A DNA stretch of 64,000 bases from Hirsutella rhossiliensis (taxonomy: Eukaryota; Ascomycota; Sordariomycetes; Hypocreales; Ophiocordycipitaceae): NCBI RefSeq assembly GCF_020360975.1, contig NW_025408668.1, positions 6,014,001 through 6,078,000 of the forward strand, written 5' to 3'. A program made the translations under genes and the position numbers. The stretch's first letter is position 1. Every line of letters begins with the position of its first letter. The notes below the pieces were generated by a model, which was not told where the DNA came from, did no database searches, and saw nothing but the letters and a program-made list of their open reading frames with translations. Below are positions 11,404-20,454 of the stretch, one piece after another.

Positions 11404-11995
11404 CTGTTCTGATGGCTGGCTTGTCCCTGACCACCAGAAACTAGCCACTTTGCATCAGAATGTACGAAGCATCCAAATGTATTATTAATTTGTCGTGACC
11501 TACATGAGCCTTGCGCGGCCTTCCGGGATAACTTGGAAAAGGTACGCCGCTTGCGCTTGGCCTTACGTGAAGGACTTTGAATCAGCGAATTTTCGAAGAG
11601 CAGAAGAAGGAACGATTAAAGATAAACTATTTGCATTGCAGACCTGGATCTCACGAATCTTAGCCGGGTCAAGTTTCACGTCACAGGGACAGTGTCGTTG
11701 AAACGTCGGGATAGTATGAGTTGCTTTAGGAGAAGGCTAAATTTAATACATCTCTTACTTTAAATTAGTTAAAGGGACTTTATATTTCTATAAATAATAT
11801 AGAAACATAAGTAGTATATATTACTACTTTACTATAGAGATTTTTTTATTACTAATTACTTATAGTATTACTACTATAAAATAAATATTTATTATATTTT
11901 ATTTTACTAATAAATATACGTAATAAGAATATTATTATTATTATTATTATTATTAAGATTACGCTAGGGACCTAGCTAGAGGTATCTAGAACTTC
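11404..11995. other. Unassigned sequence right of the hAT, becoming AT-rich
   Basis: The first 300 bases have ordinary composition, with overlapping short frames but no recognised gene. From about 11720 the sequence is strongly AT-rich and ends in a pure (ATT)8 run at 11931-11954. Confidence 0.45.
11931..11954 (+). repeat. (ATT)8 microsatellite
   Basis: Eight perfect ATT units at the end of an AT-rich tract, directly before the GC-rich island. Confidence 0.9.
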
Positions 11996-12029
11996 GATGT
12001 TAAATAGGAGGGAAAAACTAGAGTGCCTA

Positions 12030-12535
12030 GGGGAAAACCCTCCCCTCTTTCGGTGCGGGTCCGCCTCGAACGAGGTCGTGGTGGCAGTACGTAGGAAATT
12101 TGCGCCGGCTGCCGCGGGCTTCTCCCGCGCATTCGCATTTCGGCGCAGGCCCTCTCGGGCCGTGGCCGCTACTATCCCGAGCGGCCGCGGCCCGGGCTCG
12201 CTAGCCCGGGCCTAGGGTTGTGGGCAGTAGTCTCTCTCCGGGGGCCCGGCTCGCAGGCGCCTCTATTCTCCACGGCTCCCGCGTTGCTGCCGCGTGGCCG
12301 CGGCGGCGGCCGCGTCGGCCTGTCGGTCTGTTGGTTAGTAGGGCAGGTAATGTCCGGTTGCCGGGCCGGGCGCTGGTGTGGGTCGCTCCTGGGTGGGGCC
12401 GGCCAATCGAAATTCGGTCGGCCGGCTCCGCCAATCGAAAATCGGTTCCCGTCCGGCCACGCGACTTCCCGATCGGGGGCGCGGCGGCCTGTGTTTACCG
12501 TCTGTTGCGTGGTTACTGATTGCGCGCGCACGTAA
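12030..12535. other. GC- and CpG-rich non-coding island
   Basis: About 500 bp dominated by GGCC, CGCG and GGCCGC words between AT-rich flanks. Several frames are open only because stops are rare in GC-rich DNA; none looks like a protein. It includes two imperfect direct copies of a CCAATCGAAA-x-TCGG word (about 12402 and 12431) and palindromic GGCCGGC words. CA/TG and CpG are both present, so it is not a RIP product. Function unknown. Confidence 0.55.
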
Positions 12536-13298
12536 TAAGAATAAAAGAATTAGCGAAGCAGCTCTTATAAATTTTTTTTTCAGCCCACCTTTTCACTTGA
12601 TTTTAGGTAGCTCATCGGCGCGCTTCGTGTACCACCGTATTGAATATGCCATTCGCTTGGGATGCCGCAGAGGGTAGAAGGAGAAGCAAGCAGCTTTTTA
12701 TCCACCCCCTTTGGGTTTAGGGGCTGGAGATTGCTCGTCCAGGGTCTTGATGAGGCTGGAGCAGATGGACGGCAGTAAGTGAAGAAGGCTGTGCCTATAG
12801 CCTTTTGAAAGGATAGGCCCTCAAAACTCGGTGGCTGGAGCTCTTTTCCTCGCTCAAGGCAAGCTGAAACCTCGTGTTGTTAAGCCACCTAAGGTCTGGT
12901 GACGTGGCTTTGCAGACGGCAAAATTCACACATTAGTCGGGCGAACTATTGTCTCACCCGGGAGTCACCACCAACAAAAGACACATTATCATCCGTATCT
13001 ATTTGCCTGCTATACGAAGTACTTACGCATCTATTGACATACATACCTACTCCTAGTTACCCGTTTGCTCGCACCAGGCGGGGGCCGCCTCGTGTCGCGA
13101 ATAACTCCACTCTGCTATCTTGGCAAAAGTGGGAGTATCACTAGTTATGGAGACCTGGCCTTAAGAGAGACTGGGGGTCCGCGGGTGTAGCTATATATAT
13201 GTACGTATACGATGTGCGAGGAAGTCATATATAGTCCGATATATGTATTTTAAGCTTATCTAGTAAGGAATCCTGTTAATCCCTGCCTGTTACGCAAA

Positions 13299-13675
13299 GA
13301 GTCTTACTATTTGTCCCGTAGCAAATCTCTGTTTGGCCCGGATTCTCCAGAAATCCTCTCTTTTAATTAGGCGTTGCGAAGCTTAGTTATCCGCGGGAAA
13401 TCTCAAGCATCTTTAGGTACTTATCTTATACGTCGCGCTCACCTCGAGCGGGGGATAACTCCCCACAGTAGGGCCCCTCCCCAAGGGGGACCCCTCCCCT
13501 ACTGGCTCGGGCGCTCGAGTACGCTTTTCTATAGTTAAAGCTCTTTAGAAAATTTCTGAAGATTTGCTGTTAAGAGATAGAACTATTATATAGTATTAAC
13601 TAGTAACCTATAGGTACTTATGCTTTAGCGGGTCGGGCTAAATAGAGATTTGCTACGGGACAAATAGTAATACTC
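13299..13675. repeat. MITE-like inverted repeat with 42-bp arms
   Basis: Arms 13299-13340 and 13634-13675 are inverted copies agreeing at 39 of 42 positions. Two of the three differences are G/A transitions. The 293-bp interior is non-coding and itself contains a nested palindrome (13443-13519). The structure fits a non-autonomous DNA transposon. I could not fix a target duplication with certainty, so the true ends may lie a few bases further out. Confidence 0.75.
13443..13519. repeat. Nested palindrome able to form a cruciform
   Basis: CTCGAGCG (13443-13450) pairs with CGCTCGAG (13512-13519). Inside it, CAGTAGGG (13466-13473) pairs with CCCTACTG (13497-13504) around a G/C-rich centre that also largely self-pairs. 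It lies in the middle of the MITE-like repeat. Confidence 0.8.
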
Positions 13676-14718
13676 TATGTAAATATATATAGCGCCACTC
13701 CCGCGGAACCTCTCTCTAGGGCAGAATAGCGCAATCTACCGTCTTCTCAATGCAAGGTCTCTATAGCTAGTAATAATCTTTAACTATAAAGTGCAGTGTT
13801 GTTGTGCAATATATATGCTCAGTAGTAGTTTGTTTCGATTAGAGGCAGGTATAACTCTCTGATTGATTAATTAAATTTTCCACTCTAAGTATCTGTAGGT
13901 CTTAAGCAGCTATCAGGCCTATTAAGCTGCATTGACAACAAGACACGGGAGGAAAGGGGGCATTACAAGTTACCTAACTCTCCCCCACAGGCCCTAAGCT
14001 TCAACACACATACCCACACATAGCAGATCAAATTACACATCGTCAAGAGCCTTGTTGGGCTCATCCATCTGATCCTCGGGCGTTCCCCTATTAGGCAGGC
14101 CGCAGAACAACCGTTTCGACACCTGTCATCTATCGGGACAAGAGAGGAGCTTATATAGATATGGATACCTTATTATATGGACTTGCATAACTATACAAAT
14201 ATTCTCTACCTTGCTACATTGCCAACCTTCCCCTACCCTCTGAGCAGAGCATTTTACCCCCGAGTCAGAACCTAATAAATAAGTCATGCCCTTCATGCAT
14301 CCGGTTCCCAAGAGTCATTAAGGTCTTAATAAGCAACTGACTCCTTAGAAAAGCTCTTCCTAACACCCTTGCAGTCTTATAGAATCTCGCCCCGCTAATG
14401 TATGATACTGCCCACTTGTGCCGAAATTGCGATGCTTCATATTTCCGTTATTAGGCACGTATACGAATGCCTGGTAAAGGCAGAGAAACACTCCCACCTG
14501 TCCGAAGAATCGCGATTCAGGGTCACATTAAGAACCGCAAATCGTTGATAAGATGATTTGCATGAAAAGTGAGGGCATGATGCGGTAATTATTGTGGGAG
14601 GCGTCTTCCAGGCTGAGGAACAACGTGTAATGCGAGCCTATGTGTTGTGAGAATTTGATGGGAAAAAGAAAGAAGGAAGGTCACTGGCCACACTTTTTCA
14701 TTATGACCTGTACGCAAT

Positions 14719-14724
14719 TATAAA
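14719..14724 (+). promoter_or_regulatory. TATA box candidate for the double ADP-ribosyltransferase gene
   Basis: TATAAA 150 bp before the ATG at 14874, followed by a CT-rich tract at about 14778-14798 (CACTCTTTTCTCTCTCTTTG), the usual arrangement at fungal transcription starts. Confidence 0.5.
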
Positions 14725-14873
14725 CGGCATATCTTGCAGATCATTTTTCGTTGGAGGCAAGCACTCAACCCAGTCGTCACTCTTTTCTCTCTCTTTGCAC
14801 CAAGTCACTCTTTTGAATGCCATTTGGCTACCAGACTATTCCTCCAGGGGCAGGATAGCAGCTCGTTGCCACC

Positions 14874-17600
14874 ATGTATCCGCGTTGGGTCAGGCTGATC
14901 CTGTCCGTGGTCCTCTTGCTTCGTCTATGGGCAAGCGGCGGCCTCGCCGCGCCGACAGGCGAGCAGAATCGAGTCAAGGTGGTTTTCCGCGGCGATACTC
15001 AAACTCCGCTGGAACTTGAGGCTCGAGGCGGATTTCTGCCAACATTCCTTCCCGTGCCAGAGAGAAAGTACCGCTTGTCGGAACATCTCCGTTACAACAA
15101 AGAAGATTGGGGCGCCGTAGTCTCCCCCTACATCTCGACATCAGCCAAACCCGAATCTGCAATCTCTTACGCCACAAGTCGCGCCAAGACCAGGAATATC
15201 AAGGGAGGAAGCTATCTCTATCACATTGATGCGACGCCCAACTTCTTCGACTTGGCCAGAAGCTTGACCGCCAAGTATGCGGTGAAGATGGCAGAGTCGG
15301 TTGCTGAGTATGACGCGCTAGGCGGCATTCGCTTCGACCAGATCCGAGGTTGGCAGCCTTTGCCATTGGACATTTCTAAAGAGAAACTGAAAGAATATAT
15401 CAATGATCAGACCAAGGACTTCGTCCGTAACGACAAGTGGGTCGAAGACAAATACAAGGAAACCTCGGCCGGCGGCGCGGAGCCACAGCTTGACGACCTG
15501 AGTACAGAGCCTGGCAATACGGCATATGACCATGCTGTCAAGTTCATGGACCGGGTAGGTTCCATTGTGGGATGGAATGGCAAATTTCCCTTGCTCGAGT
15601 ATCCCGACCAGGCCGAGAGGGTGGCGGCGGCTAGGAAGGCCGCTGAGGAGGTCGACGCCGCTTCCAAGAGGGTTGCTGAGGCAGCCGACATGGCCAAGCA
15701 GTGGCTCGAAGAGATTAACAAGCCTGGAACTCAGCCCCAAGATGCCATTGGGGTTGCAAAACTGGTTGTCAAAGCGGTCAAAGAGATGATCAAGGACGGT
15801 AAAAAGGTGGCTCAGCTCAGCGAAGAACAGGTCACCATCTCGACAGCCAAGTATGGAGACGTACGGCGTGCTCTTCGGCGTGCCAGAACAGAGGCTGCCG
15901 AGGCGACTCGAATGGCGTACACCAAAGCGGCCGCGAGCCTCAGGGAGAAGGCTCAGCAGCTATCCAAGAAAAAGGGCCAAGAGCTGGCCACGCAGGCTAC
16001 GGAAGCGGCTCGCCAGGTTCGAGTCACCAAGAAAACGGCCTCCAAGACACTCGTGGGCAAGCTTCGAGCACTGCAACAAGCGACAGCTTACCTGGAACAA
16101 GAACAGGCAAAGGTCGGCTTGATTGCCAACGAGGTCAGGGCCAAGGCCATCCTTGAGCGGAAGCCAGTAGACCCACCCGCCGACATGGTTTGGGCACCGA
16201 ATCGGGACACTGCGGTTCAGACCGCCTGGGAGGACCAATCGGATCTCAAGAAGGATGTCACCGAGCTCATGAAGACGGTTGAGGGTCTCACCAAAGAGGT
16301 CGACTTGGCTAATAAAGCGGCCAAGAAGGTTCGTGAGTTCAACGGGGCGCCGGTCGAGGAGAACGAAACGACAGATGAGTCGGATGAGTCGGATGAGGAA
16401 GAAGAGCAGGCGCTGCAACAACTGCCCAAGCCACAAGCTGAGCCGGCGGCGCCCAGAACGAATCCTCCCCGGGTCGTCTTCTACGGCGACTATTTATGGC
16501 CGGAAGAGGCCCAGCAACAGGGGGGATTCCTCCCACTCGCTGGCTCGTCACACCCACAGGCCTCGGCTGCCTCTTTGAGAAGCCATGTCGCCCGCGGCGA
16601 TTCCCTCTACCTGGCGGCCTCGGAGAACCTGGGGACGGCATTGAAGTGGGCGACAGAGAAGGCCAAGCAAACCGAGGGCTTCGACCCGGTCGTCTACGCC
16701 GTCCACGCCTCGCCCAACATGGTTGACGTGGGCCTGACGCTGGGCGAAGAGTACGCCAACAAGGCCGAGCAGGAGTTTGCCGTGGCCGGAGCCATCCCCT
16801 GGTCGCAGGTCATGGGCTGGGTCCAGGTGCCTCGCGACTACGCCCTGCCCGAGCAAAAGGTGAACAAGGACGAGCTGAAAGAGCACTTCAAGCAGGCCCT
16901 CGGCGAGAAGAAGAAGCTCTTCCAAAAGAATGAGGAGTACGACGCAAACAAGTATGGCCAGTACACGGCCAACGCCAAGCCGCAGCCGCAGCTCCTTGAT
17001 GCGGAAGAGCCCCTCGACGAGTTTGCTAGCTTTATGAATGAAAACGGGGCAGCCGTGGGCTGGGCCAACAAGTTCCCCGTCTTCGAGGCCCCTGTTCACA
17101 TCACCAGCGATCATTCCAGGGCGGCCAAGGCCGGGAACAAGGTGGCTCAGCCGCACGAAGCTGGTTTCTTGGAAGAGGCCTGGGGTTTCATCAAGGCTCA
17201 TCCCGTGGCCATCGCAATGCTGCCCGCCGTCGCTGCTGCCAACCTCATTCCCGGCTTGGGCGAGGCGGCCGATGTAGCCGAGGCGGCAGCTCTGGGCGCG
17301 GATGTCGCGGATGCGGCCGGCGTGTTGACGGAAAGCGTGGCAGTGGCCGGGACGGAAACCATCGGCGGGACTGCGGCCGAAGTGGGAGGAACGCTAGCAG
17401 CCGACGGCACAGCCGAAGAGCTCGGGCTAAAAGAAGTCGAGGAGCAGCTGGCCAGGCTTCCCGAGGTCCTGACAAATGATCTTGAGGCGGAAGCGGAAGC
17501 GGAGACGGCTGAGGCAGAATCAGCCAGTGCGGGCAGACCCAGGGTGCCCAAGACCAGGGAAGGAAAAAAGGGTACCAAGGTTGCTGAACTGGCTCCGTAA
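14874..17600 (+). CDS. Secreted protein with two heat-labile-enterotoxin-A-type ADP-ribosyltransferase domains
   Basis: Intronless 908-aa ORF with a strong start context (GCCACCATG) and a signal peptide at residues 1-26. Domain 1 (about 33-260) has the family layout: Arg39 in VFRGD, SPYISTS with STS at 88-90, and EYDALGGIRFDQIRGW with Glu145 at the catalytic position, where the first Glu of the usual ExE pair is Val143. An Ala/Lys/Glu-rich helical stretch (about 265-480) and an acidic linker (about 495-515) lead to domain 2 (about 530-765), which repeats the architecture (VVFYGD, ASPNMVDVG, AGAIPWSQVMGW). Domain 2 keeps an ExE (Glu632, Glu634) but has Tyr537 for the Arg and AAS (581-583) for STS. 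A hydrophobic Ala/Gly-rich segment (about 774-800) and an acidic, then basic tail finish it. The family transfers ADP-ribose from NAD to host proteins; here target and activity are unknown. The residue patterns suggest domain 1 is partly and domain 2 largely non-canonical. Such proteins are expanded in insect-pathogenic fungi. Confidence 0.85.
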   Translation: MYPRWVRLILSVVLLLRLWASGGLAAPTGEQNRVKVVFRGDTQTPLELEARGGFLPTFLPVPERKYRLSEHLRYNKEDWGAVVSPYISTSAKPESAISYATSRAKTRNIKGGSYLYHIDATPNFFDLARSLTAKYAVKMAESVAEYDALGGIRFDQIRGWQPLPLDISKEKLKEYINDQTKDFVRNDKWVEDKYKETSAGGAEPQLDDLSTEPGNTAYDHAVKFMDRVGSIVGWNGKFPLLEYPDQAERVAAARKAAEEVDAASKRVAEAADMAKQWLEEINKPGTQPQDAIGVAKLVVKAVKEMIKDGKKVAQLSEEQVTISTAKYGDVRRALRRARTEAAEATRMAYTKAAASLREKAQQLSKKKGQELATQATEAARQVRVTKKTASKTLVGKLRALQQATAYLEQEQAKVGLIANEVRAKAILERKPVDPPADMVWAPNRDTAVQTAWEDQSDLKKDVTELMKTVEGLTKEVDLANKAAKKVREFNGAPVEENETTDESDESDEEEEQALQQLPKPQAEPAAPRTNPPRVVFYGDYLWPEEAQQQGGFLPLAGSSHPQASAASLRSHVARGDSLYLAASENLGTALKWATEKAKQTEGFDPVVYAVHASPNMVDVGLTLGEEYANKAEQEFAVAGAIPWSQVMGWVQVPRDYALPEQKVNKDELKEHFKQALGEKKKLFQKNEEYDANKYGQYTANAKPQPQLLDAEEPLDEFASFMNENGAAVGWANKFPVFEAPVHITSDHSRAAKAGNKVAQPHEAGFLEEAWGFIKAHPVAIAMLPAVAAANLIPGLGEAADVAEAAALGADVADAAGVLTESVAVAGTETIGGTAAEVGGTLAADGTAEELGLKEVEEQLARLPEVLTNDLEAEAEAETAEAESASAGRPRVPKTREGKKGTKVAELAP

Positions 17601-18533
17601 CGTCATTACAAAAGAGATTTGATTCCACTGATATTTGCCTCTGGGTTTCTAAAAGTAGCCAAGCCTATTCCTCAAAGCCCCATCTTAAGGACTCAATAAG
17701 AGGAAGATAATAACTTTCCTGACCAAGCAAGTGCCGTCGATATTCCCCGCCTGGTTCTAACAAGCCGAGGGGCTTGTGGATTTAGGGACTCCTACCCCGG
17801 TTCATAACGAAATCCCCCCTCTTATTTAATCAAAGCGTGGTGCCATAGCTATCAGAGATTCCATCTCGGTCTTGCCTTGTGCCGATTACCGCCCTATTAC
17901 TATATGCCTCCCTGTCTATTATCTTCTTGGACCCTAAAGACAAAAGCAGGTCTTTCGCGCGTGTGTCCAGGGTCGGAGCCATATCAGGCCGCCAACAGGC
18001 GTACAGGGAAAGCCGATAGTGCACCAAGGTCAAAGTAGAAGTGGGAAGAGAGCCAAGACGAATGCAGCGTGTCGCAGGACGCGTGGTAATTTGGGATTTG
18101 CGTATGACTACCTAGACACTAGACACGAGCCATTCGGGCCAAGACCCTTACAAAGACTTTGGCACAATCATCATCCCAGCCAAAATAGCCTACGAACCGT
18201 AGATAAATGCTGTCCAAAGTCAGTGTGGTTCTATTGAGCGTTGCATGCTGTTTTCCTCGGCCAGGGTTTACGTGTCTATCGCATTGCAGGCACGTCTTGC
18301 GTTCATGCTAATTAAATCACGCCCAAAATCGTGGACACGGACCACCAGGCCATTTTGCTCGAGACATCACATGACCTTTACCAATGGCCTGAGCTCGCCG
18401 GGTAAACACGCGCCCCACACACGATCACGTGGTTCTAGCGCTTGCATCTTTTCGGCTAGTGCCTGGCTGGGTCTGAGCGCCTAAGCTTGAAAGCTACAGC
18501 CCATCCTCGAGGTCGGCCCCTTGACGGAGGACG
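17601..18533. other. Intergenic region
   Basis: Separates the two plus-strand genes. Normal composition; no gene, RNA or clear repeat recognised. Confidence 0.5.
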
Positions 18534-20114
18534 ATGCACTCGACCACCAAAATGACGACTACCTTGAACCTTCCAAACCGCCATCCTATTGCGTACGAGT
18601 CGGCACAACGCAAAGATTTTGACGTCATCAGACGAATTGCGCATGCCGCAGAGACCGACAATTTTCGCAACGTCTTGCAACAACACGAGAAGGACATCAT
18701 TGCAGTCACCAAGCATCATCTCCGCTTAGGTCCTTCTGATACTTGCCAGGTCCAACCGCAATGGATAACTGGCGGGTTCAATGTCTGCATACCTATCCAG
18801 GTGTCCGGTAGCTTCAATGAGAGGCTCTTGTTGAGATGCCCTCTCCCACACATGCATGCGGAACCGTATTATCCTGGCACGGTTGACGAGAACATGCGCG
18901 GCGAGGTTGGCGCGTACGCATGGATGCAAGAGAGCTGCCCTGATATCCGCATCCCTCGCCTATACGGATTTGGCTTCTCCGACAACACTGATGTATGCAC
19001 TTGCCTATCCTTTGTCTCGATCGCGCTGACTGTCAATGACCAGTTTACACAAGAGTCCCGCCTTCGAATCCATGTACGGCTTTGGCGAGGGGTCCGCCAC
19101 GCTCTCTGTCGAATCCTTCGATACCCTACCTTGGCGCACTTTGCACCGAATCCCTTAAGACATGACCTGCCGACTCCGTATATGGTCATGGAGTACGTGG
19201 GCTCGGAAGTGGGCCAAACACTGTCCGATACCTGGGACCAGCAGCGAGAGGATCCAGCACATCTAGAGACGCTCTGTCGAAGTATGGCGCGTATTATGCT
19301 TGCCTTGTCTCGAGTACCCCAACCCAAAATTGGCTCCTTCCGCTTTAACGACAACGGCACCATAACGCTTGCGAACAGACCGCTTACATGCTCGACTATG
19401 ATACTTGAGAGTGAAGGCACACCGAGGACGATGCGGACAGATGAGACTTACGGGTGCACAGAACCGTTTGTGGCAGATATGATACATCTTCACGATAACC
19501 GTCTGCTTAGCAACCCCAGCGCGACCGACGAGGAAGAGGACTGCCGCAGCCAAATGGCTATTAGGGCATTGCTGCGGATAATGTCACATCATTTTGTGCA
19601 GAGAGAGCGCCGCAATGGACCCTTTGGCGTCCAACTCACGGATGTTCATCCCGGTAATATTCTTGTTGACAAAGATTGGAATATCACATGTATCTTTGAC
19701 CTCGGAGAGATGTGTGCTCTGCCCCTAGAGATGGTGTCAGTGCCCTACTGGCTGACTGGGCGCGCCATCTCTCAACTACAAGGGGAACATCTAGAAGAGT
19801 TTGATCGTGTTCGACGACGTTTCATGCAGATCCTAGAGCAAGAGGAGAGCAGTATGGAAGGCTCACTGTCGAAGATCATGCACGAGACTTGGGAATCGCA
19901 GGGAGTCTGGTTTTGGCATTCGCTGACCTCTGTGGACGCAGCATTTTGGCTTGTTGCTGACCATCTCTGTCCAAAATTTCAGGCTCGTCTGTCCCTGCAA
20001 GTTGAGCAAACCTTCTCACAGTTCTGGTGTGAAAATACCGACCAGATTGTGAAAGCAAAGCTGGACGACTATGAGAGATACAATAACAATCTCCGGCAGT
20101 TGTTTAATAGTTGA
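18534..20114 (+). CDS. Aminoglycoside-phosphotransferase-like (APH/choline-kinase fold) protein
   Basis: ORF of 526 codons belonging to the large fungal group of APH-fold kinase-like proteins. N-terminal lobe marks are ITGGFNVCIPIQV (about 80-92), a fungal form of the nucleotide-binding hairpin, and PRLYGFGFSD (about 142-151). The hinge region reads PYMVMEYV. The catalytic loop is TDVHPGNILVD (Asp370, Asn375), followed by WNITCIFDLGEM (Asp389, metal-binding position) and PLEMVSVPYWLTG, the sequence typical of this fungal family. Members are thought to phosphorylate small hydroxylated substrates; the real substrate is unknown. A 51-bp stretch at 18993-19043 looks like an unspliced or retained intron whose length is a multiple of three, so the protein may be 509 aa. 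The start is the first ATG of the frame. It sits at the edge of the RIP-affected block but is itself intact. Confidence 0.85.
   Translation: MHSTTKMTTTLNLPNRHPIAYESAQRKDFDVIRRIAHAAETDNFRNVLQQHEKDIIAVTKHHLRLGPSDTCQVQPQWITGGFNVCIPIQVSGSFNERLLLRCPLPHMHAEPYYPGTVDENMRGEVGAYAWMQESCPDIRIPRLYGFGFSDNTDVCTCLSFVSIALTVNDQFTQESRLRIHVRLWRGVRHALCRILRYPTLAHFAPNPLRHDLPTPYMVMEYVGSEVGQTLSDTWDQQREDPAHLETLCRSMARIMLALSRVPQPKIGSFRFNDNGTITLANRPLTCSTMILESEGTPRTMRTDETYGCTEPFVADMIHLHDNRLLSNPSATDEEEDCRSQMAIRALLRIMSHHFVQRERRNGPFGVQLTDVHPGNILVDKDWNITCIFDLGEMCALPLEMVSVPYWLTGRAISQLQGEHLEEFDRVRRRFMQILEQEESSMEGSLSKIMHETWESQGVWFWHSLTSVDAAFWLVADHLCPKFQARLSLQVEQTFSQFWCENTDQIVKAKLDDYERYNNNLRQLFNS
18993..19043 (+). other. Probable 51-bp intron in frame within the phosphotransferase gene
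   Basis: GTATGC donor, CGCTGAC branch site 18 bases before the end, CAG acceptor. Length is 17 codons with no stop, so both spliced and unspliced forms stay open. The encoded residues (VCTCLSFVSIALTVNDQ) are out of character with the surrounding family sequence, which supports removal. Confidence 0.7.
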
Positions 20115-20127
20115 GCACGCCCTTTTA

Positions 20128-20385
20128 TTACTTGCCTTTTGCCGCCTCCTTTTCCCGCCTTGCTTTCCTCTCTTCCCTATCCGTTTTGGCACTATTGCCT
20201 GATGTAATAGCCTGTTCCATGGCGCGTCTCGCTTTCTTGTCTTCTCTTTCTTTCTAGGCGCTCCGCCCAGACGAGATCGCAGCCGCCAGGTGACTTGGCT
20301 TACCAGACACAGCAACGGTCGCCTCCTCCACCACTCCACTATATTCGCCAGAGGAATGGTCGCCTTTTTCGTTCTGGTGAGCCAT
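20128..20385 (-). pseudogene. Small decayed ORF with charged, Lys/Arg/Glu-rich C-terminus
   Basis: From the ATG at 20385 the minus strand reads 86 codons to a TAA at 20128-20130 with one in-frame TAG (20256-20258). The first half is polar, the second half a run of KEREDKKARRAMEQAITSG and similar charged residues. It ends 14 bp past the stop of the convergent phosphotransferase gene and touches the RIP-degraded block, so it may be the tail of a transposon protein. Family not recognised. Confidence 0.45.
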
Positions 20386-20454
20386 GAGATATCTCTAGAT
20401 CTGAGTTAGTCATAAGACCTAGAAATACTTTGGAAACATACTATTGTTGCGTGT

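Larger units (their letters stand above)
12536..14718. other. Long intergenic stretch with a MITE-like repeat, upstream of the ADP-ribosyltransferase gene
   Basis: Apart from the inverted repeat at 13299-13675 I see no firm gene. A minus-strand segment at about 14036-14110 reads KRLFCGLPNRGTPEDQMDEP and continues to a stop at 14036; it could be the last exon of a lost gene or transposon, but there is too little to call. Confidence 0.4.

Noticed and set aside
12201..12677. ORFs of 77-119 codons in the GC-rich island
   Set aside because: Open in most frames on both strands because stops are rare in GC-rich DNA; Pro/Arg-rich composition only.
15318..17628. Long minus-strand and alternate-frame ORFs opposite the ADP-ribosyltransferase gene (140, 158, 217, 127 codons)
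   Set aside because: Shadows of a GC-rich, Ala/Glu-rich coding strand; Leu/Val- or Ser/Pro-biased with no motif.
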